Shown here: positions 1 through 9,433 of the stretch, one piece after another
How the letters are laid out: each line of letters starts with the position of its first letter
Position numbering within the stretch: position 1 is the first letter of the stretch
Assembly (NCBI GenBank): GCA_023138875.1
Contig: JAGLOO010000004.1
Location: forward strand, 89,205-153,204
Direction: 5' to 3'
Source: Bacteroidales bacterium
GTDB taxonomy: Bacteria; Bacteroidota; Bacteroidia; Bacteroidales; GCA-2748055
Length of the DNA stretch: 64,000 nt
The notes under the pieces: generated by a model
Database searches by the model: none
What the model saw: only the letters and a program-made list of their open reading frames with translations
Told to the model about the DNA's origin: nothing
Made by a program: the position numbers and the translations under genes

Positions 1-630
1 AAAGAGAAAGAATTCCTGAAACAAAATTATACCTGTGCTTTTTATAAGAAAGGTGAGATCATTTTCAAAGAAGGCGACAAGCCCATAGGATTGATGATCC
101 TGGCAGAAGGAAAGGTAAAGATCTTTAAAGAGGGAGTTGGAGGAAGAGAACAGATCGTCAGGATGGCCAAGCCAGTAGGTTTCATTGGTTACAGGGCACT
201 GTTCGCAGAAGAGAACCACACGGCCACCGCAGTGGCCATTGAGGATTGTGTATCCTGCATTGTGGATAAAGAGAGTGTATACAGGGTTATACGCAGCAAT
301 GCTGAACTGAGCATGAGCATTATACATTCCTTCGCTTCCGAGCTTGGTTTTTCACACGATCGAACGGTCACACTTACACAGAAACATATCCGCGGAAGAC
401 TTGCCGAATCCCTGATCTTTCTGAAAGATACCTATGGATACGAAGATGACAGCAAAACCATCAAGATCTATCTATCACGTGAGGATGTTGCCAACCTTTC
501 CAACATGACCACATCCAATGCCATCCGTACCCTTTCCACCTTTGCCCAGGAGGGTGTGATTTCCATTGACGGCAGGAAAATCAGGATACTCGACCTGCCC
601 AAATTGGAACGCATCAGTGAGCTGGGATAG
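1..630 (+). CDS. Crp/Fnr-family transcriptional regulator (5' end cut by window)
   Basis: The reading frame is open from the first base, so the true start lies outside the window; the TTG at 91 is not a convincing start because cyclic-nucleotide-binding-type beta-roll sequence (FYKKGEIIFKEGDKP) is encoded upstream of it. Residues 30-110 continue the effector beta-roll, followed by a long dimerisation helix. The C-terminal HTH includes LSREDVANLSNMTTSNAIRTL. The family senses small ligands or redox state and acts as a homodimer at promoters. It ends 3 bp before the acyltransferase and may be co-transcribed with it. The effector cannot be told from the sequence. Confidence 0.9.
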   Translation, partial: KEKEFLKQNYTCAFYKKGEIIFKEGDKPIGLMILAEGKVKIFKEGVGGREQIVRMAKPVGFIGYRALFAEENHTATAVAIEDCVSCIVDKESVYRVIRSNAELSMSIIHSFASELGFSHDRTVTLTQKHIRGRLAESLIFLKDTYGYEDDSKTIKIYLSREDVANLSNMTTSNAIRTLSTFAQEGVISIDGRKIRILDLPKLERISELG

Positions 631-633
631 AGA

Positions 634-1533
634 ATGGAATTTATCAGCTATATCCTTACACGCAGCCTCATCTGGTTGTTGCATTTATTACCCGAACAGA
701 TGCTTTACTTTTTCTCAGACTGCTTGTATGTGATCAACTATTACCTGGTTGGTTACCGGAAAAAGGTAGTCTTTGACAACATTTCAAATGCATTTCCAGA
801 TTATAGCCAGCAGGAAGTGCGGCGGACTGCAAAGAGGTTCTATCACCATCTATGCGATTTGATCCTTGAATCGGCCATATCGCATTTCTATAGTGAATCC
901 CGGGCCATGAAAAGAATTAAATACACCAATCCGGAATTGCTGGATGACATCTACAGGAAGGGAAAACAGGTAATGGCTGTTACCGCACATTATGGCAACT
1001 GGGAGTACCTCTCCACAATGGGACTGACTACGAAATACACCATCATTGGGATTTACAAACCATTAAAAAACAAGTATTTTGACAGAATGGTGCAGAAAAA
1101 CCGGCAACGATTTGGTGCTGTTACAGTTTCCATGAATGGGGTGGCGAGGAAACTGATCACTTTTCAACGGGAAAACAGACCTGCTCTGACCCTCTTTCTT
1201 TCGGACCAGCGTCCCGTGTGGGAACATATACAGTACTGGACAAAATTCATGGGACTCGATACACCGCTCTACCTCGGTACAGAAAAGCTTGCCAGGAAGC
1301 TGGATGCTGCGGTTGTTTTCCTAAAGATCAGGAAGGTGAGAAGGGGACGGTATGAGGTGGATATTGAACTGATCTGCGAGGATCCGAACAACCTTGAACC
1401 TTTTGAGATCACGGAGGCTCATGTAAAGATCCTTGAAAACCTCATCAGGGAAGCACCGGAGTACTGGCTCTGGTCACACCGCAGATGGAAGCATTCGTAT
1501 GAAAGGTTCCTGGAAGAGCGCGGAGCGATCTAA
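634..1533 (+). CDS. Lysophospholipid / lipid A acyltransferase (LpxL/HtrB-like)
   Basis: 299 residues, close to the usual 290-310 of the family. The catalytic HX4E motif is visible as HYGNWE (H119-E124), and LSDQRP downstream fits the substrate-binding block. The hydrophobic N-terminus is expected to anchor it to the inner membrane, where the family transfers an acyl chain from acyl-ACP to a lipid A precursor. The C-terminal WLWSHRRWKH is typical (the family's W-x-H-R-R-W). The stop codon overlaps the convergent glycosyltransferase stop by 4 bases. LpxL-like rather than another acyl acceptor is inferred from overall similarity. Confidence 0.88.
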   Translation: MEFISYILTRSLIWLLHLLPEQMLYFFSDCLYVINYYLVGYRKKVVFDNISNAFPDYSQQEVRRTAKRFYHHLCDLILESAISHFYSESRAMKRIKYTNPELLDDIYRKGKQVMAVTAHYGNWEYLSTMGLTTKYTIIGIYKPLKNKYFDRMVQKNRQRFGAVTVSMNGVARKLITFQRENRPALTLFLSDQRPVWEHIQYWTKFMGLDTPLYLGTEKLARKLDAAVVFLKIRKVRRGRYEVDIELICEDPNNLEPFEITEAHVKILENLIREAPEYWLWSHRRWKHSYERFLEERGAI

Positions 1534-3392
1534 ATACCATTTGACGGGATAAATAAATCCTGGATTTTTCCCAGTAAATCCTCAAAAGAAAACAATTCCT
1601 CAATTCGTTTTCTGCCATTGGTTCCCATCTGTTGACGCAGGGCTTTATTGCCGGCCAGTTCACACACCCTATCTGCCATTTCCCTCACATCTCCATTCCG
1701 GGTAATGTAGCCGGAGGCCCCATGGGTGATCACTTCTGAAGAGGACTTGATGTCAAAGACAACAACCGGTAAACTGCATGCCATGGCCTCATTGATCACA
1801 TTGCTGAATCCCTCATAACGGGAGGTGAGCAGGAAAATATCAAGAGATCTATAAAATGCGGGCATATCCTCCACAAAGCCAACGAAATCAACCTGCTGGT
1901 CTACCTTCAGGTCCCTTGCCTTTTTCTTCAGAGCTGGTAACAGCCTGCCCTCCCCGGCTATCAATAGCCTGAACGGATAAGAGCTCTCCTTCAGCTCCTT
2001 TAACAACTCAAGAAGATACTTATGACCTTTCTCTTGTGATAACCTGCCGGCACATCCCAGTATAATTTCCCCGTCACGTGCACGATACAGCGGTTGAGTG
2101 TTCTGGTTGTATTTGTGTAAATAGACTCCGTTATAAATAATGCAGATCTTGTCCTCCGGTACCAGTGATTCATTATTGGCCAATATGGTGCGTTTAACTT
2201 CTTTCGAGTTGGCCACGATCCTTGTAATCACCCGCCTGAAAAAGTACCTGTTAATGGGGGTGTTCCTGATCGGGATGGCACTCCCCCTGCGGTAAATGAT
2301 CCTCGGCACCCCTGCAATCTTCGCTGCAATGCTGGCAATTTTCATATCGCCCGACAGGCTTGTCACCAGGGCACCCACCTTTTCCCGCCTGAATAACCTG
2401 ACAATCCTGAAAACCTTCATAGGATTTAAAAAACTCAGGTTGGAGATGCGTATCCCATATCCGGGAATCCCGATCTCTCTCAGCCTGACAGAAAGCGGAC
2501 TACCTGGAGAGGATACAATCAGTGCACGGTGGTGCTTCTTTGCAAGGAAAGAGGCCACGTCATAATGCCATTTCTCTCCCCCACCCCAGGTGTTCATGCT
2601 GTTGAAGAAACAGATGGTCTGTTTCTGGATCAGTTTTTCATCCTTATAGATAATCCTGAGTTTGACATATTTCAGGAAAACCTCATGAGCCGAGTTTACA
2701 CTCACAATAAAACCGTAGTATCCATCAAGGAATCCGGTCTTGAACAGGAAATCCTTGATAAATCGCCAGAGGGGATGGAGGAGGATGCTGGAGGAATACA
2801 CACGCCTGCCCCGTTCATAATAAGACCGTGCCAGGATGGTTGAAAATGCATTCATCTGCTCCAGGTGCTCGCTGACGGAATAATAGGAATAATGCAAAAT
2901 GTCCCCTTTCAGAAAACGCCTGGAGGCACCTTTGTTAAGATAAAACCTGTCGTGTGGATTAAATCCTCCCCAGTTTCCTTTCCTGGCATCCCATAGCCTC
3001 AGTTTTTTTGATGGATACCAACTTGTATGGCGGATCCATTTGCCGCAATAGTTGGTCAGTCTGTTAAAATAGTAACCATAATGGGTCCAGTTCTCCTTCG
3101 CTTTCAGGATGGAAGCACGCAATTCATCAGAGAGCGCTTCATCCGCATCCAGTGAGAGAATGTACGGGGAACCGGCCTGCAGGATGGCCCAGTTTTTCTG
3201 TTCAATGTGCCCTGTGAATTTGTGCCGGATAAACCGCACATTAAAAGCCTTGCATATCTTCTCAGTCCTGTCGGTGGAATAGCTATCCACCACAACTATT
3301 TCATCGGCTACACCTTTAAGTGATTCAAGGCAACGCTGGATATTTCGTTCCTCGTTTTTGGTGATGATTACTGCTGATATCCGGACTTTCAT
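1530..3392 (-). CDS. Two-domain glycosyltransferase: GT2 N-terminal, GT4 C-terminal
   Basis: 620 residues. Residues 1-255 resemble WaaE/KdtX-type GT2 enzymes: AVIITKNEERNIQRCLESL, then VVVDSYSTDRT, and LSLDADEAL as the DxD-type nucleotide-sugar site. Residues 265-620 form a complete GT4 (GT-B) enzyme with GCAGRLSQEKGHKYL and the E-x7-E donor site in EGFSNVINEAMA. The two units are normally separate proteins, so this is a natural fusion. It probably adds two successive sugars to lipopolysaccharide core or another surface glycan; the substrates are not deducible. No frameshift or internal stop is present. The acyltransferase and MurF-Alr neighbours also point to envelope assembly. Confidence 0.9.
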   Translation of the reverse strand: MKVRISAVIITKNEERNIQRCLESLKGVADEIVVVDSYSTDRTEKICKAFNVRFIRHKFTGHIEQKNWAILQAGSPYILSLDADEALSDELRASILKAKENWTHYGYYFNRLTNYCGKWIRHTSWYPSKKLRLWDARKGNWGGFNPHDRFYLNKGASRRFLKGDILHYSYYSVSEHLEQMNAFSTILARSYYERGRRVYSSSILLHPLWRFIKDFLFKTGFLDGYYGFIVSVNSAHEVFLKYVKLRIIYKDEKLIQKQTICFFNSMNTWGGGEKWHYDVASFLAKKHHRALIVSSPGSPLSVRLREIGIPGYGIRISNLSFLNPMKVFRIVRLFRREKVGALVTSLSGDMKIASIAAKIAGVPRIIYRRGSAIPIRNTPINRYFFRRVITRIVANSKEVKRTILANNESLVPEDKICIIYNGVYLHKYNQNTQPLYRARDGEIILGCAGRLSQEKGHKYLLELLKELKESSYPFRLLIAGEGRLLPALKKKARDLKVDQQVDFVGFVEDMPAFYRSLDIFLLTSRYEGFSNVINEAMACSLPVVVFDIKSSSEVITHGASGYITRNGDVREMADRVCELAGNKALRQQMGTNGRKRIEELFSFEDLLGKIQDLFIPSNGI

Positions 3393-3399
3393 GTGACAA

Positions 3400-5856
3400 T
3401 TATTCCTGCAAATATACTCTTTTCACCCGCTCCGGGATAGCCGTCAGTATTTCATAGGGAATGGTTCCTGCCTGATTTGCCAGTTCTGTAACCAGTTGGT
3501 ACTTCCCGAATATTTCTACCTCATCTCCTTCGGACACATCCAATCCGGTGACATCAATCATGGTCATATCCATGCAGATATTTCCTATAGTAGGTGCGTT
3601 TACTCCGTTGATCCATACCATTCCCACACCATTCCCCAATCTTCTGTTCATCCCGTCTGCGTACCCCACCGGAATGGTTGCAATCCTGCTGTCCTGACTG
3701 GCTACTCCTGCCCTGGAATATCCGATGGTTTCCCCCTCTTTGACTGCCCTGACCTGCGAGATGGTGGTAATAAATGAGCTGGCAGGAATAAGGTTCTTTC
3801 CCAGCCCGATCCCATGAAGCCCGATCCCCAGCCTGACCATGTCATACTGAGCATCCCGGAACCTTTCGATGCCTGCCGAATTCAACAGATGTTTGTCAAA
3901 AGGTTCTTTGAGGGCATCGGATAATCTGGAAGTGATTCCTTCAAAATCCCGGATTTGCCTGTGCGTAAATGCATCATGTTCAGATTCATCACTGGCGGCC
4001 AGGTGAGAAAAAACAGAAGCCACTCTGAATTCTTCATGTTTCAGCCATGGAACAAGTGCATCCACCTCCTCGTCCTGGAATCCGAGCCGGTGCATTCCTG
4101 TATCAAGTTTAATATGTATCGGGTATTGTTTGATGCCCCGGTAATGAATGATCTCATATAACGCTTCAACTCCCTTAAAACTGTAGATTTCGGGTTCAAG
4201 CTGATAATCCAGCATCTGGCTGAATCCTGAAGGATCGGGATTTAATACCATGATGGGAAGGTAAATACCCGCCTTTCGCAGTTCAACTCCCTCATCAATA
4301 AAAGCAACGGCCAGGTAATCTACCTTATGGTATTGCAAGAAATTGGCTATCTCCAAATTCCCGCTTCCATAAGAAAGGGCCTTGACCATCACCATGATTT
4401 TCACCCTATCCTTCAGTTGTGATCTGAAGTAATTGAGGTTATGGACCATTGCATTCAGGTCAATCTCAAGCAGGGTCTGATGGGTTTTCAGCTGCAATTC
4501 CCCGGTGATTCTTTCGAATCCAAATTTCCTTGAACCTTTGATCAGTACGGTTCGGTCTTTGAACCAGGTCCGGTCCATTCTCCTGAGAAATTCTCCGGTA
4601 TCATGAAAAAACAGGCTATCTCCTGAAAAGAGCGCCCTGTGCTGCATCATTGCAGGACCAATGCCTATGAATTGTTCGATCCCCTTCCGGTGGATCAGTG
4701 AAGCAATTTCAGCATACAAAACACGGTTCTCCAGGTCACTTTGCAACAAATCAGAAAGGATGATTAATTTGCCATCCCGGTGATCCTGCTGATTCATCAG
4801 GTCAAGGGCAGCAGCCAGTCCGCCGATATCCGAATTGTATGCATCATTGATCAGAACACTTCCCTGGATTCCCTGGAGCATCTCCAGGCGCATGGATACT
4901 GGTTCAATATTTCCGATGCGTTCCTCTGCTCTTTCAACAGGAAGACCCACCTCAATGGAAAATGTAAGGGCATGCAATGCATTCTCGATGGATGCATCAT
5001 CACTGAAAGGCAGGTTGAAACTGAACTGACCATTGGGTAAAACGGCAGTGACTTCGGTTCTTGACGATGTTTTTTTTCCGATCTGGTAGGTGTAGGCGGC
5101 TTTTCCACCGATGCTCCAGTCAATGATTTCAGCTTCAAGATCAGATAAATATGACTTCAGCGTCCTGGAGCCTGTACCAACGTCTGATCTGCAAATGACT
5201 TTTTTGCAACCGCTGAAAAGCAAAAGCTTCTCCCCGAGCTTTTCCTCCAGACTTTTAAAGTTCTTCTGGTGCGCTGTTCCCAGGTTGGTAAACAAACCTA
5301 TTTCGGGCTGAATGATTGGTCTGAGTTTCTCCATCTCGCCCGGACGTGAAATACCGGCTTCAATGATGGCCAGTTCATGATGCTCGCCAATCATCCAAAC
5401 AGAAAGCGGAACCCCCACCTGGCTGTTGTAACTTTTGGGACTTCGATGGACGCTGAATTGATCACTCAAACACTGATAGATCCACTCTTTCACAATGGTC
5501 TTTCCATTGCTCCCGGTAATGGCAGCCACTGTACCTTCAAAGGTCTGCCGCCTGGCTGCCGCCATCTCCTGTAGCCCTGCCAGGGTATTCTCCACCAGGC
5601 AGAACCCGGCATCCACATAAGAAGATATATCAGGTAGCCGGGATACCAGAAAGGCCCGGATTCCTCTGCCATATAGCTCCTTAATGTAGTCGTGTCCATC
5701 ATGCTGTTCCCCTACCAGGGCAACAAACATTGTGGCTTCGGAAGGTGCCAGCGTCCTGCTATCGATAGCAAGGGTGCTGACGGGGATGCTGGCATCACCA
5801 TGGATCGTACCATGAATATGAGATCCTATTTCATTCAGTGTCCATTCAAATCCCAT
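3400..5856 (-). CDS. murF-alr: Bifunctional MurF ligase / alanine racemase
   Basis: 818 residues. The N-terminal half (1-450) is UDP-MurNAc-tripeptide:D-Ala-D-Ala ligase, with the ATP loop AAITGSNGKTIVKEW and AIIEAGISRPGEM. From about residue 457 there is a PLP alanine racemase: the cofactor lysine lies in VMVKALSYGSG, then HIKLDTGMHRLGF and the catalytic-tyrosine region TIGYSRAG. The protein therefore makes D-alanine and attaches D-Ala-D-Ala to the peptidoglycan precursor in the cytoplasm. This fusion is characteristic of Bacteroidota. Six bases separate it from the upstream thymidine kinase gene, indicating co-transcription. Confidence 0.96.
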   Translation of the reverse strand: MGFEWTLNEIGSHIHGTIHGDASIPVSTLAIDSRTLAPSEATMFVALVGEQHDGHDYIKELYGRGIRAFLVSRLPDISSYVDAGFCLVENTLAGLQEMAAARRQTFEGTVAAITGSNGKTIVKEWIYQCLSDQFSVHRSPKSYNSQVGVPLSVWMIGEHHELAIIEAGISRPGEMEKLRPIIQPEIGLFTNLGTAHQKNFKSLEEKLGEKLLLFSGCKKVICRSDVGTGSRTLKSYLSDLEAEIIDWSIGGKAAYTYQIGKKTSSRTEVTAVLPNGQFSFNLPFSDDASIENALHALTFSIEVGLPVERAEERIGNIEPVSMRLEMLQGIQGSVLINDAYNSDIGGLAAALDLMNQQDHRDGKLIILSDLLQSDLENRVLYAEIASLIHRKGIEQFIGIGPAMMQHRALFSGDSLFFHDTGEFLRRMDRTWFKDRTVLIKGSRKFGFERITGELQLKTHQTLLEIDLNAMVHNLNYFRSQLKDRVKIMVMVKALSYGSGNLEIANFLQYHKVDYLAVAFIDEGVELRKAGIYLPIMVLNPDPSGFSQMLDYQLEPEIYSFKGVEALYEIIHYRGIKQYPIHIKLDTGMHRLGFQDEEVDALVPWLKHEEFRVASVFSHLAASDESEHDAFTHRQIRDFEGITSRLSDALKEPFDKHLLNSAGIERFRDAQYDMVRLGIGLHGIGLGKNLIPASSFITTISQVRAVKEGETIGYSRAGVASQDSRIATIPVGYADGMNRRLGNGVGMVWINGVNAPTIGNICMDMTMIDVTGLDVSEGDEVEIFGKYQLVTELANQAGTIPYEILTAIPERVKRVYLQE

Positions 5857-5862
5857 AATCAG

Positions 5863-6444
5863 CTACCTCCTGGTATTGGCCTTTGAATAACACACCCTGC
5901 AAAGTGGTTCATAAATATCTGTTTCTCCCAGAACGATCAATTTATCGTCTTCCGACAACCGGTGGGTATAATGTGCCAGAGTCCCACACCTCATGCAGAT
6001 GGCATGTACTTTGGTTACATATTCTGCAATGGATAACAGCTTTGGCATGGGTCCGAAAGGAATTCCCCGGTAATCCATATCCAGTCCGGCGACAATAACA
6101 CGTACACCGCTATATGCCAGTTGGTTGCAAACATCCACCAGCCCATCATCAAAGAACTGAGCTTCATCGATCCCCACAACCTCGACCTCACTGGCCAGCA
6201 GAATAATGTTTGTGGCAGAGTCGACCGGGGTACTGTGAATTGCATTGTCGTCATGGGACACCACTTCCTCAACCGAATACCTGATCTCGATCCTCGGTTT
6301 GAAGATCTCCACCTTCTGCCTGGCAAACCTGGCCCTTTTCAGCCGCCGTATCAATTCTTCTGTTTTCCCTGAAAACATGGACCCGGTTATCACTTCTATC
6401 CAACCCTGGCCACTGGATTTATCTACCGTGTTTTCAAGAAACAT
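5863..6444 (-). CDS. tdk: Thymidine kinase (type II)
   Basis: 193 residues, usual for bacterial/type II thymidine kinase. The P-loop is GSMFSGKT (residues 21-28), the Walker B-like segment is [10 protein letters not shown], where the Glu after Asp is the catalytic base region, and the zinc lobe shows CMRCG and CRVCY. It phosphorylates thymidine to dTMP for salvage. Start ATG at 6444 gives the expected short N-terminus before the P-loop. It is the first gene of the run into murF-alr and is divergent from the 6514 gene. Confidence 0.96.
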   Translation of the reverse strand: MFLENTVDKSSGQGWIEVITGSMFSGKTEELIRRLKRARFARQKVEIFKPRIEIRYSVEEVVSHDDNAIHSTPVDSATNIILLASEVEVVGIDEAQFFDDGLVDVCNQLAYSGVRVIVAGLDMDYRGIPFGPMPKLLSIAEYVTKVHAICMRCGTLAHYTHRLSEDDKLIVLGETDIYEPLCRVCYSKANTRR

Positions 6445-6471
6445 GATACAAGATTATATAAAGATTATCGT

Positions 6472-6479
6472 TAGTTTTG
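6472..6479 (+). promoter_or_regulatory. Bacteroidota -7 element (TAGTTTTG)
   Basis: TAGTTTTG matches the Bacteroidota primary-sigma -7 consensus TAnnTTTG exactly and lies 34 bases before the ATG at 6514. No TTTG -33 box is visible at the expected 19-21 base spacing, so the call rests on one box and position. Confidence 0.35.
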
Positions 6480-6513
6480 TAACGACCCCAAGACACCAAA
6501 GTGTAGTAATATC

Positions 6514-7203
6514 ATGGAAATAAAACACACCATAGAAATTCTGACTAAAGATATACAAGATATAGAAAAATTGATCGGGAACCTTAATAATTCTCAGGAA
6601 GGATCGGCTATTGAACTGGACCTGGCACTTTCAAAACTGAGGAATGTATATGAAATACTCACCATGATCAAGGCTGATATGCTTTATGCCAGGACTCAAC
6701 CAGTTCACCAAACCGGACAGACAGTACCCGCTGCGTCGGTTGTACCTCCACCCGCTCCTGAACCAATCCCTGTACCTGAACCTACACCTGAACCTGAACC
6801 GGTAGCCATGCCTCAATCAGTGGCAGAAGACACAACCACAACCGCAGAACCTGAGGCGACAGCCAATCAGCAAGCTGAGATCCTTGCTGAGAAATTCTCT
6901 ACTGAATCCAGCATCAATGAAAACATGGCGGGTCAGCGCAAAACAGACATGGATTCAAAACTGATGGGGCAGCCCATTGATAACATCAGCAGGAACATCG
7001 GGATCAACGACCGGTTCCTCATTATCCGCGAGCTGTTTGGAGGAGATGCTGATAAATTCAAAAAGCTTATAGATAACCTGGATGGGGCAGGTAATTTCCA
7101 GGACGCAATCATTCTCATCGAGGATAGCTTTTCTGACAACATGGAACACGAGGGCAGAGGCATCCTGGTAGGCCTGGCCAAACGCAGGTTTATCCGGGAT
7201 TAA
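6514..7203 (+). CDS. Conserved hypothetical protein with Pro/Glu-rich linker
   Basis: 229 residues. Residues 1-60 are predicted alpha-helical and acidic (IEKLIGNLNNSQEGSAIELD). Residues 75-105 form a low-complexity Pro-Glu linker with repeated PEP-type units. The C-terminal 90 residues form a helical domain (GINDRFLIIRELFGGDADKF) ending in a basic KRRF tail. I recall similar hypothetical proteins in Bacteroidales but know no function. There is no signal peptide or membrane segment. It is followed after one base by rsmI, so the two probably share a transcript. Confidence 0.8.
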   Translation: MEIKHTIEILTKDIQDIEKLIGNLNNSQEGSAIELDLALSKLRNVYEILTMIKADMLYARTQPVHQTGQTVPAASVVPPPAPEPIPVPEPTPEPEPVAMPQSVAEDTTTTAEPEATANQQAEILAEKFSTESSINENMAGQRKTDMDSKLMGQPIDNISRNIGINDRFLIIRELFGGDADKFKKLIDNLDGAGNFQDAIILIEDSFSDNMEHEGRGILVGLAKRRFIRD

Positions 7204-7204
7204 T

Positions 7205-7882
7205 ATGTCAAAACTATACCTGGTACCCACGCCCATCGGAAACCTCGGCGACATCACTTTCAGGGCCATAGAGGTACTGAAAGAAGTTGACCTGGTACTG
7301 GCGGAAGATACACGGAAGTCAGGGATCCTGCTCAAGCATTTCCAGATCAGCAAACCGGTCCATTCACACCATAAATTCAACGAACACCGTACCCTGGAAT
7401 CCCTGATCCGGCGATTACAGGGGGGCACTTCCATAGCACTGATTACCGATGCAGGCACACCGGGCATTTCTGATCCGGGATTCCTGCTTGTTAGGGCCTG
7501 TATTGAACAGGGAATTGAAGTTGAGACCCTGCCCGGCCCTACAGCCTTTGTACCTGCGCTGGTCAATTCTGGTCTTCCATGTGACAGGTTTGTATTTGAA
7601 GGATTTCTGCCTCAGAAGAAAGGAAGACAAAAAAGACTGTCTGAATTATCTACAGAGAAGCGTACACTCATATTATATGAGTCCCCTTTCCGACTATGTA
7701 AAACCCTTCTCCAGATTGCAGAACATGTTGGCTCTGACAGAAAAGCATCGGTCTCCAGAGAACTGACGAAATTTCATGAGGAGACCGTAAGAGGAACGTT
7801 GGAAGAAGTCATTCAGCACTTCAGCAGTGAAACTGTGAAGGGTGAAATTGTAATAATCCTTGAAGGATTCAGTGGTGATTAA
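7205..7882 (+). CDS. rsmI: 16S rRNA (cytidine1402-2'-O)-methyltransferase RsmI
   Basis: 225 residues. The SAM-dependent tetrapyrrole-methylase fold is recognised from LVPTPIGNLGDITFRA at the N-terminus, LAEDTRKSG, ALITDAGTPGISDPG, and LPGPTAFVPALVNSG. RsmI 2'-O-methylates C1402 in the ribosomal P site. The protein is shorter than E. coli RsmI (286 aa), ending after the second methylase subdomain without the C-terminal extension, as is common in this phylum. The stop overlaps the end of the convergent GIN lipoprotein gene by 4 bases. Confidence 0.95.
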   Translation: MSKLYLVPTPIGNLGDITFRAIEVLKEVDLVLAEDTRKSGILLKHFQISKPVHSHHKFNEHRTLESLIRRLQGGTSIALITDAGTPGISDPGFLLVRACIEQGIEVETLPGPTAFVPALVNSGLPCDRFVFEGFLPQKKGRQKRLSELSTEKRTLILYESPFRLCKTLLQIAEHVGSDRKASVSRELTKFHEETVRGTLEEVIQHFSSETVKGEIVIILEGFSGD

Positions 7883-8778
7883 TAAGGCCTCACACTTCCC
7901 GAACCTGTAATCCGGTAACTGATAGTGGGATTTCCACGATAAATGATATCTCCGGATCCGGTAATGGTTGCCTCCAGAAAATCGGTGGCATATACATATA
8001 TCTTTCCCGTTCCTGTGGAGGTAGCTACAACATCCGATGCCCTGAGCTCAAGTGCATCAATTCTTCCAGATGAATTCAGGGTAAAATTTGCTACATCCAC
8101 CACACCTGTCAGGTCTATCCGTCCGGATCCACTCAGCACAGCATCCACACGGATCCCATCAATGAGAGTGGATCTCACCTTGCCTGAGCTGCTATGGCGG
8201 ATGCTCACCTCTGAAGCTCCATTTACAAATCCAGCGTCAATGGTACCCGATCCTGACTGGATCATGCTGATCTCATCCACATTAGATTCATCTACAAAGA
8301 TGGCTCCGGAACCAGTATTTCCAAGAACCATAGTGGTTGCATAAACGGTATCAATGCCCAGGAATCCCGATCCTGTGTTTAAACATTCAAATACATCACC
8401 GTCCGCCACATCTGCCATCAATTTCCCTGACCCGGTTAATTTCAATACTTCTATTTCGGGCAGAGAGACATGTACCAGCACCGGCGCTCCCGACCTAAAA
8501 CATGTACCGTCTTTTGTCTTTATAATCAGGGTATACCCCGAAACATAGGTTTCGATGATGGGCAAAAGGTTCTCCTGTGCCTCAACCTCAACGTGAAAGC
8601 TGTCAGATTGAGTTACATAAACTTCAAATGAACCTGTATTGGTGACCGCATTAAATTCCGTTGCCGGGCGGTCCTCAGTTACCACCGGTCCGGATCCGTC
8701 AATACAGGGGCCATAATAATAACAACCCGTTAGGCCGAATATGGAAATTAATGCACTTATAATAAATAATCGCTTCAT
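7879..8778 (-). CDS. Head GIN domain (DUF2807) lipoprotein
   Basis: 299 residues from the ATG at 8778; a GTG one codon upstream is also open but less likely. The N-terminus has a lipobox (ISIFGLTGC), predicting an acylated envelope lipoprotein. The body consists of repeating beta-helix turns with the recurrent GSG signature (TGSGKL, NTGSGFL, SGSGRI, TGSGDI), the hallmark of DUF2807/'putative auto-transporter adhesin, head GIN domain'. Role unknown; surface adhesion or a structural role is only suggested by the fold. The gene appears monocistronic, convergent with rsmI. Confidence 0.88.
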   Translation of the reverse strand: MKRLFIISALISIFGLTGCYYYGPCIDGSGPVVTEDRPATEFNAVTNTGSFEVYVTQSDSFHVEVEAQENLLPIIETYVSGYTLIIKTKDGTCFRSGAPVLVHVSLPEIEVLKLTGSGKLMADVADGDVFECLNTGSGFLGIDTVYATTMVLGNTGSGAIFVDESNVDEISMIQSGSGTIDAGFVNGASEVSIRHSSSGKVRSTLIDGIRVDAVLSGSGRIDLTGVVDVANFTLNSSGRIDALELRASDVVATSTGTGKIYVYATDFLEATITGSGDIIYRGNPTISYRITGSGSVRPY

Positions 8779-8982
8779 CACTTTGTCAATTTAATTTAAA
8801 CCAATCTTAATTCGTACAATCTAAAAGACAACAACAACCAACAAAGGATGCATCTCAACATAAGATAATGATCAATAAAACCTGGATGAATTCACAAAAG
8901 ACCCGGACCAGTGTACGATTCCGAACACTTCCGTCACGCTTTCGTTCAATATTTTTCTTTTTTAACAATTGTAATAATACGC

Positions 8983-8990
8983 TATATTCG
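8983..8990 (+). promoter_or_regulatory. Possible promoter for the 9073 gene (TATATTCG)
   Basis: TATATTCG matches 7 of 8 positions of TAnnTTTG; a T-rich stretch sits about 19 bases upstream where the -33 TTTG box would be. It would give a leader of about 75 bases. The rest of the 294-base gap from 8779 to 9072 shows no convincing gene. Confidence 0.3.
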
Positions 8991-9072
8991 TCTGTTCTTT
9001 AACTATTTACATAGTTTGGCACACATTATGAAAGCAGTGTAGTAAAACGCAAAATAAAAAAAACCTAGAGTC

Positions 9073-9420
9073 ATGAAAACAACAAAATTAATCCTCAGCA
9101 TCACCCTGGTTGCACTGGTAACCACTTCTTTCGGACAGCTGGCATCCATAGATGGACACTCCAGGCTGAACGCATTAAAAAACAGAATATTCCCAAACCG
9201 GAACACCGAGGTTGTATATTCTAAGGCTAACTATGAAGCTCCTGTTGTATCCAGGTCCATATTTATAGAGCAGGCTGAAATAATCTTTGAGGACGATGTA
9301 TTGATGGAAAACTGGATGACCGCTCCTTTCGAAAGCAGTGTTGCTGAGGAGGAAATAAGCATCGAGTCATGGATGACCGCTCCTTTTGAGGCCGGTGAAG
9401 TGGTTGAAATCGAAGAATGA
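9073..9420 (+). CDS. Small secreted protein with duplicated WMTAPFE motif
   Basis: 115 residues. The N-terminus (MKTTKLILSITLVALVTTSFG) is a clear Sec signal peptide with likely cleavage before QLAS. The C-terminal 40 residues carry a tandem acidic repeat: ENWMTAPFESS and ESWMTAPFEAG, 20 residues apart, followed by a Glu-rich tail. No known domain is recognised. ATG at 9073 is chosen because it begins the signal peptide. The convergent neighbour is dnaB, whose stop lies 13 bases away, and no operon partner exists. Confidence 0.75.
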   Translation: MKTTKLILSITLVALVTTSFGQLASIDGHSRLNALKNRIFPNRNTEVVYSKANYEAPVVSRSIFIEQAEIIFEDDVLMENWMTAPFESSVAEEEISIESWMTAPFEAGEVVEIEE

Positions 9421-9433
9421 CCGCTTACTGGAT

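Noticed and set aside
3400..5856. MurF-alanine racemase fusion as a novelty
   Set aside because: Striking, but this fusion and the VKAxSYGSG variant of the PLP loop are common in Bacteroidota.
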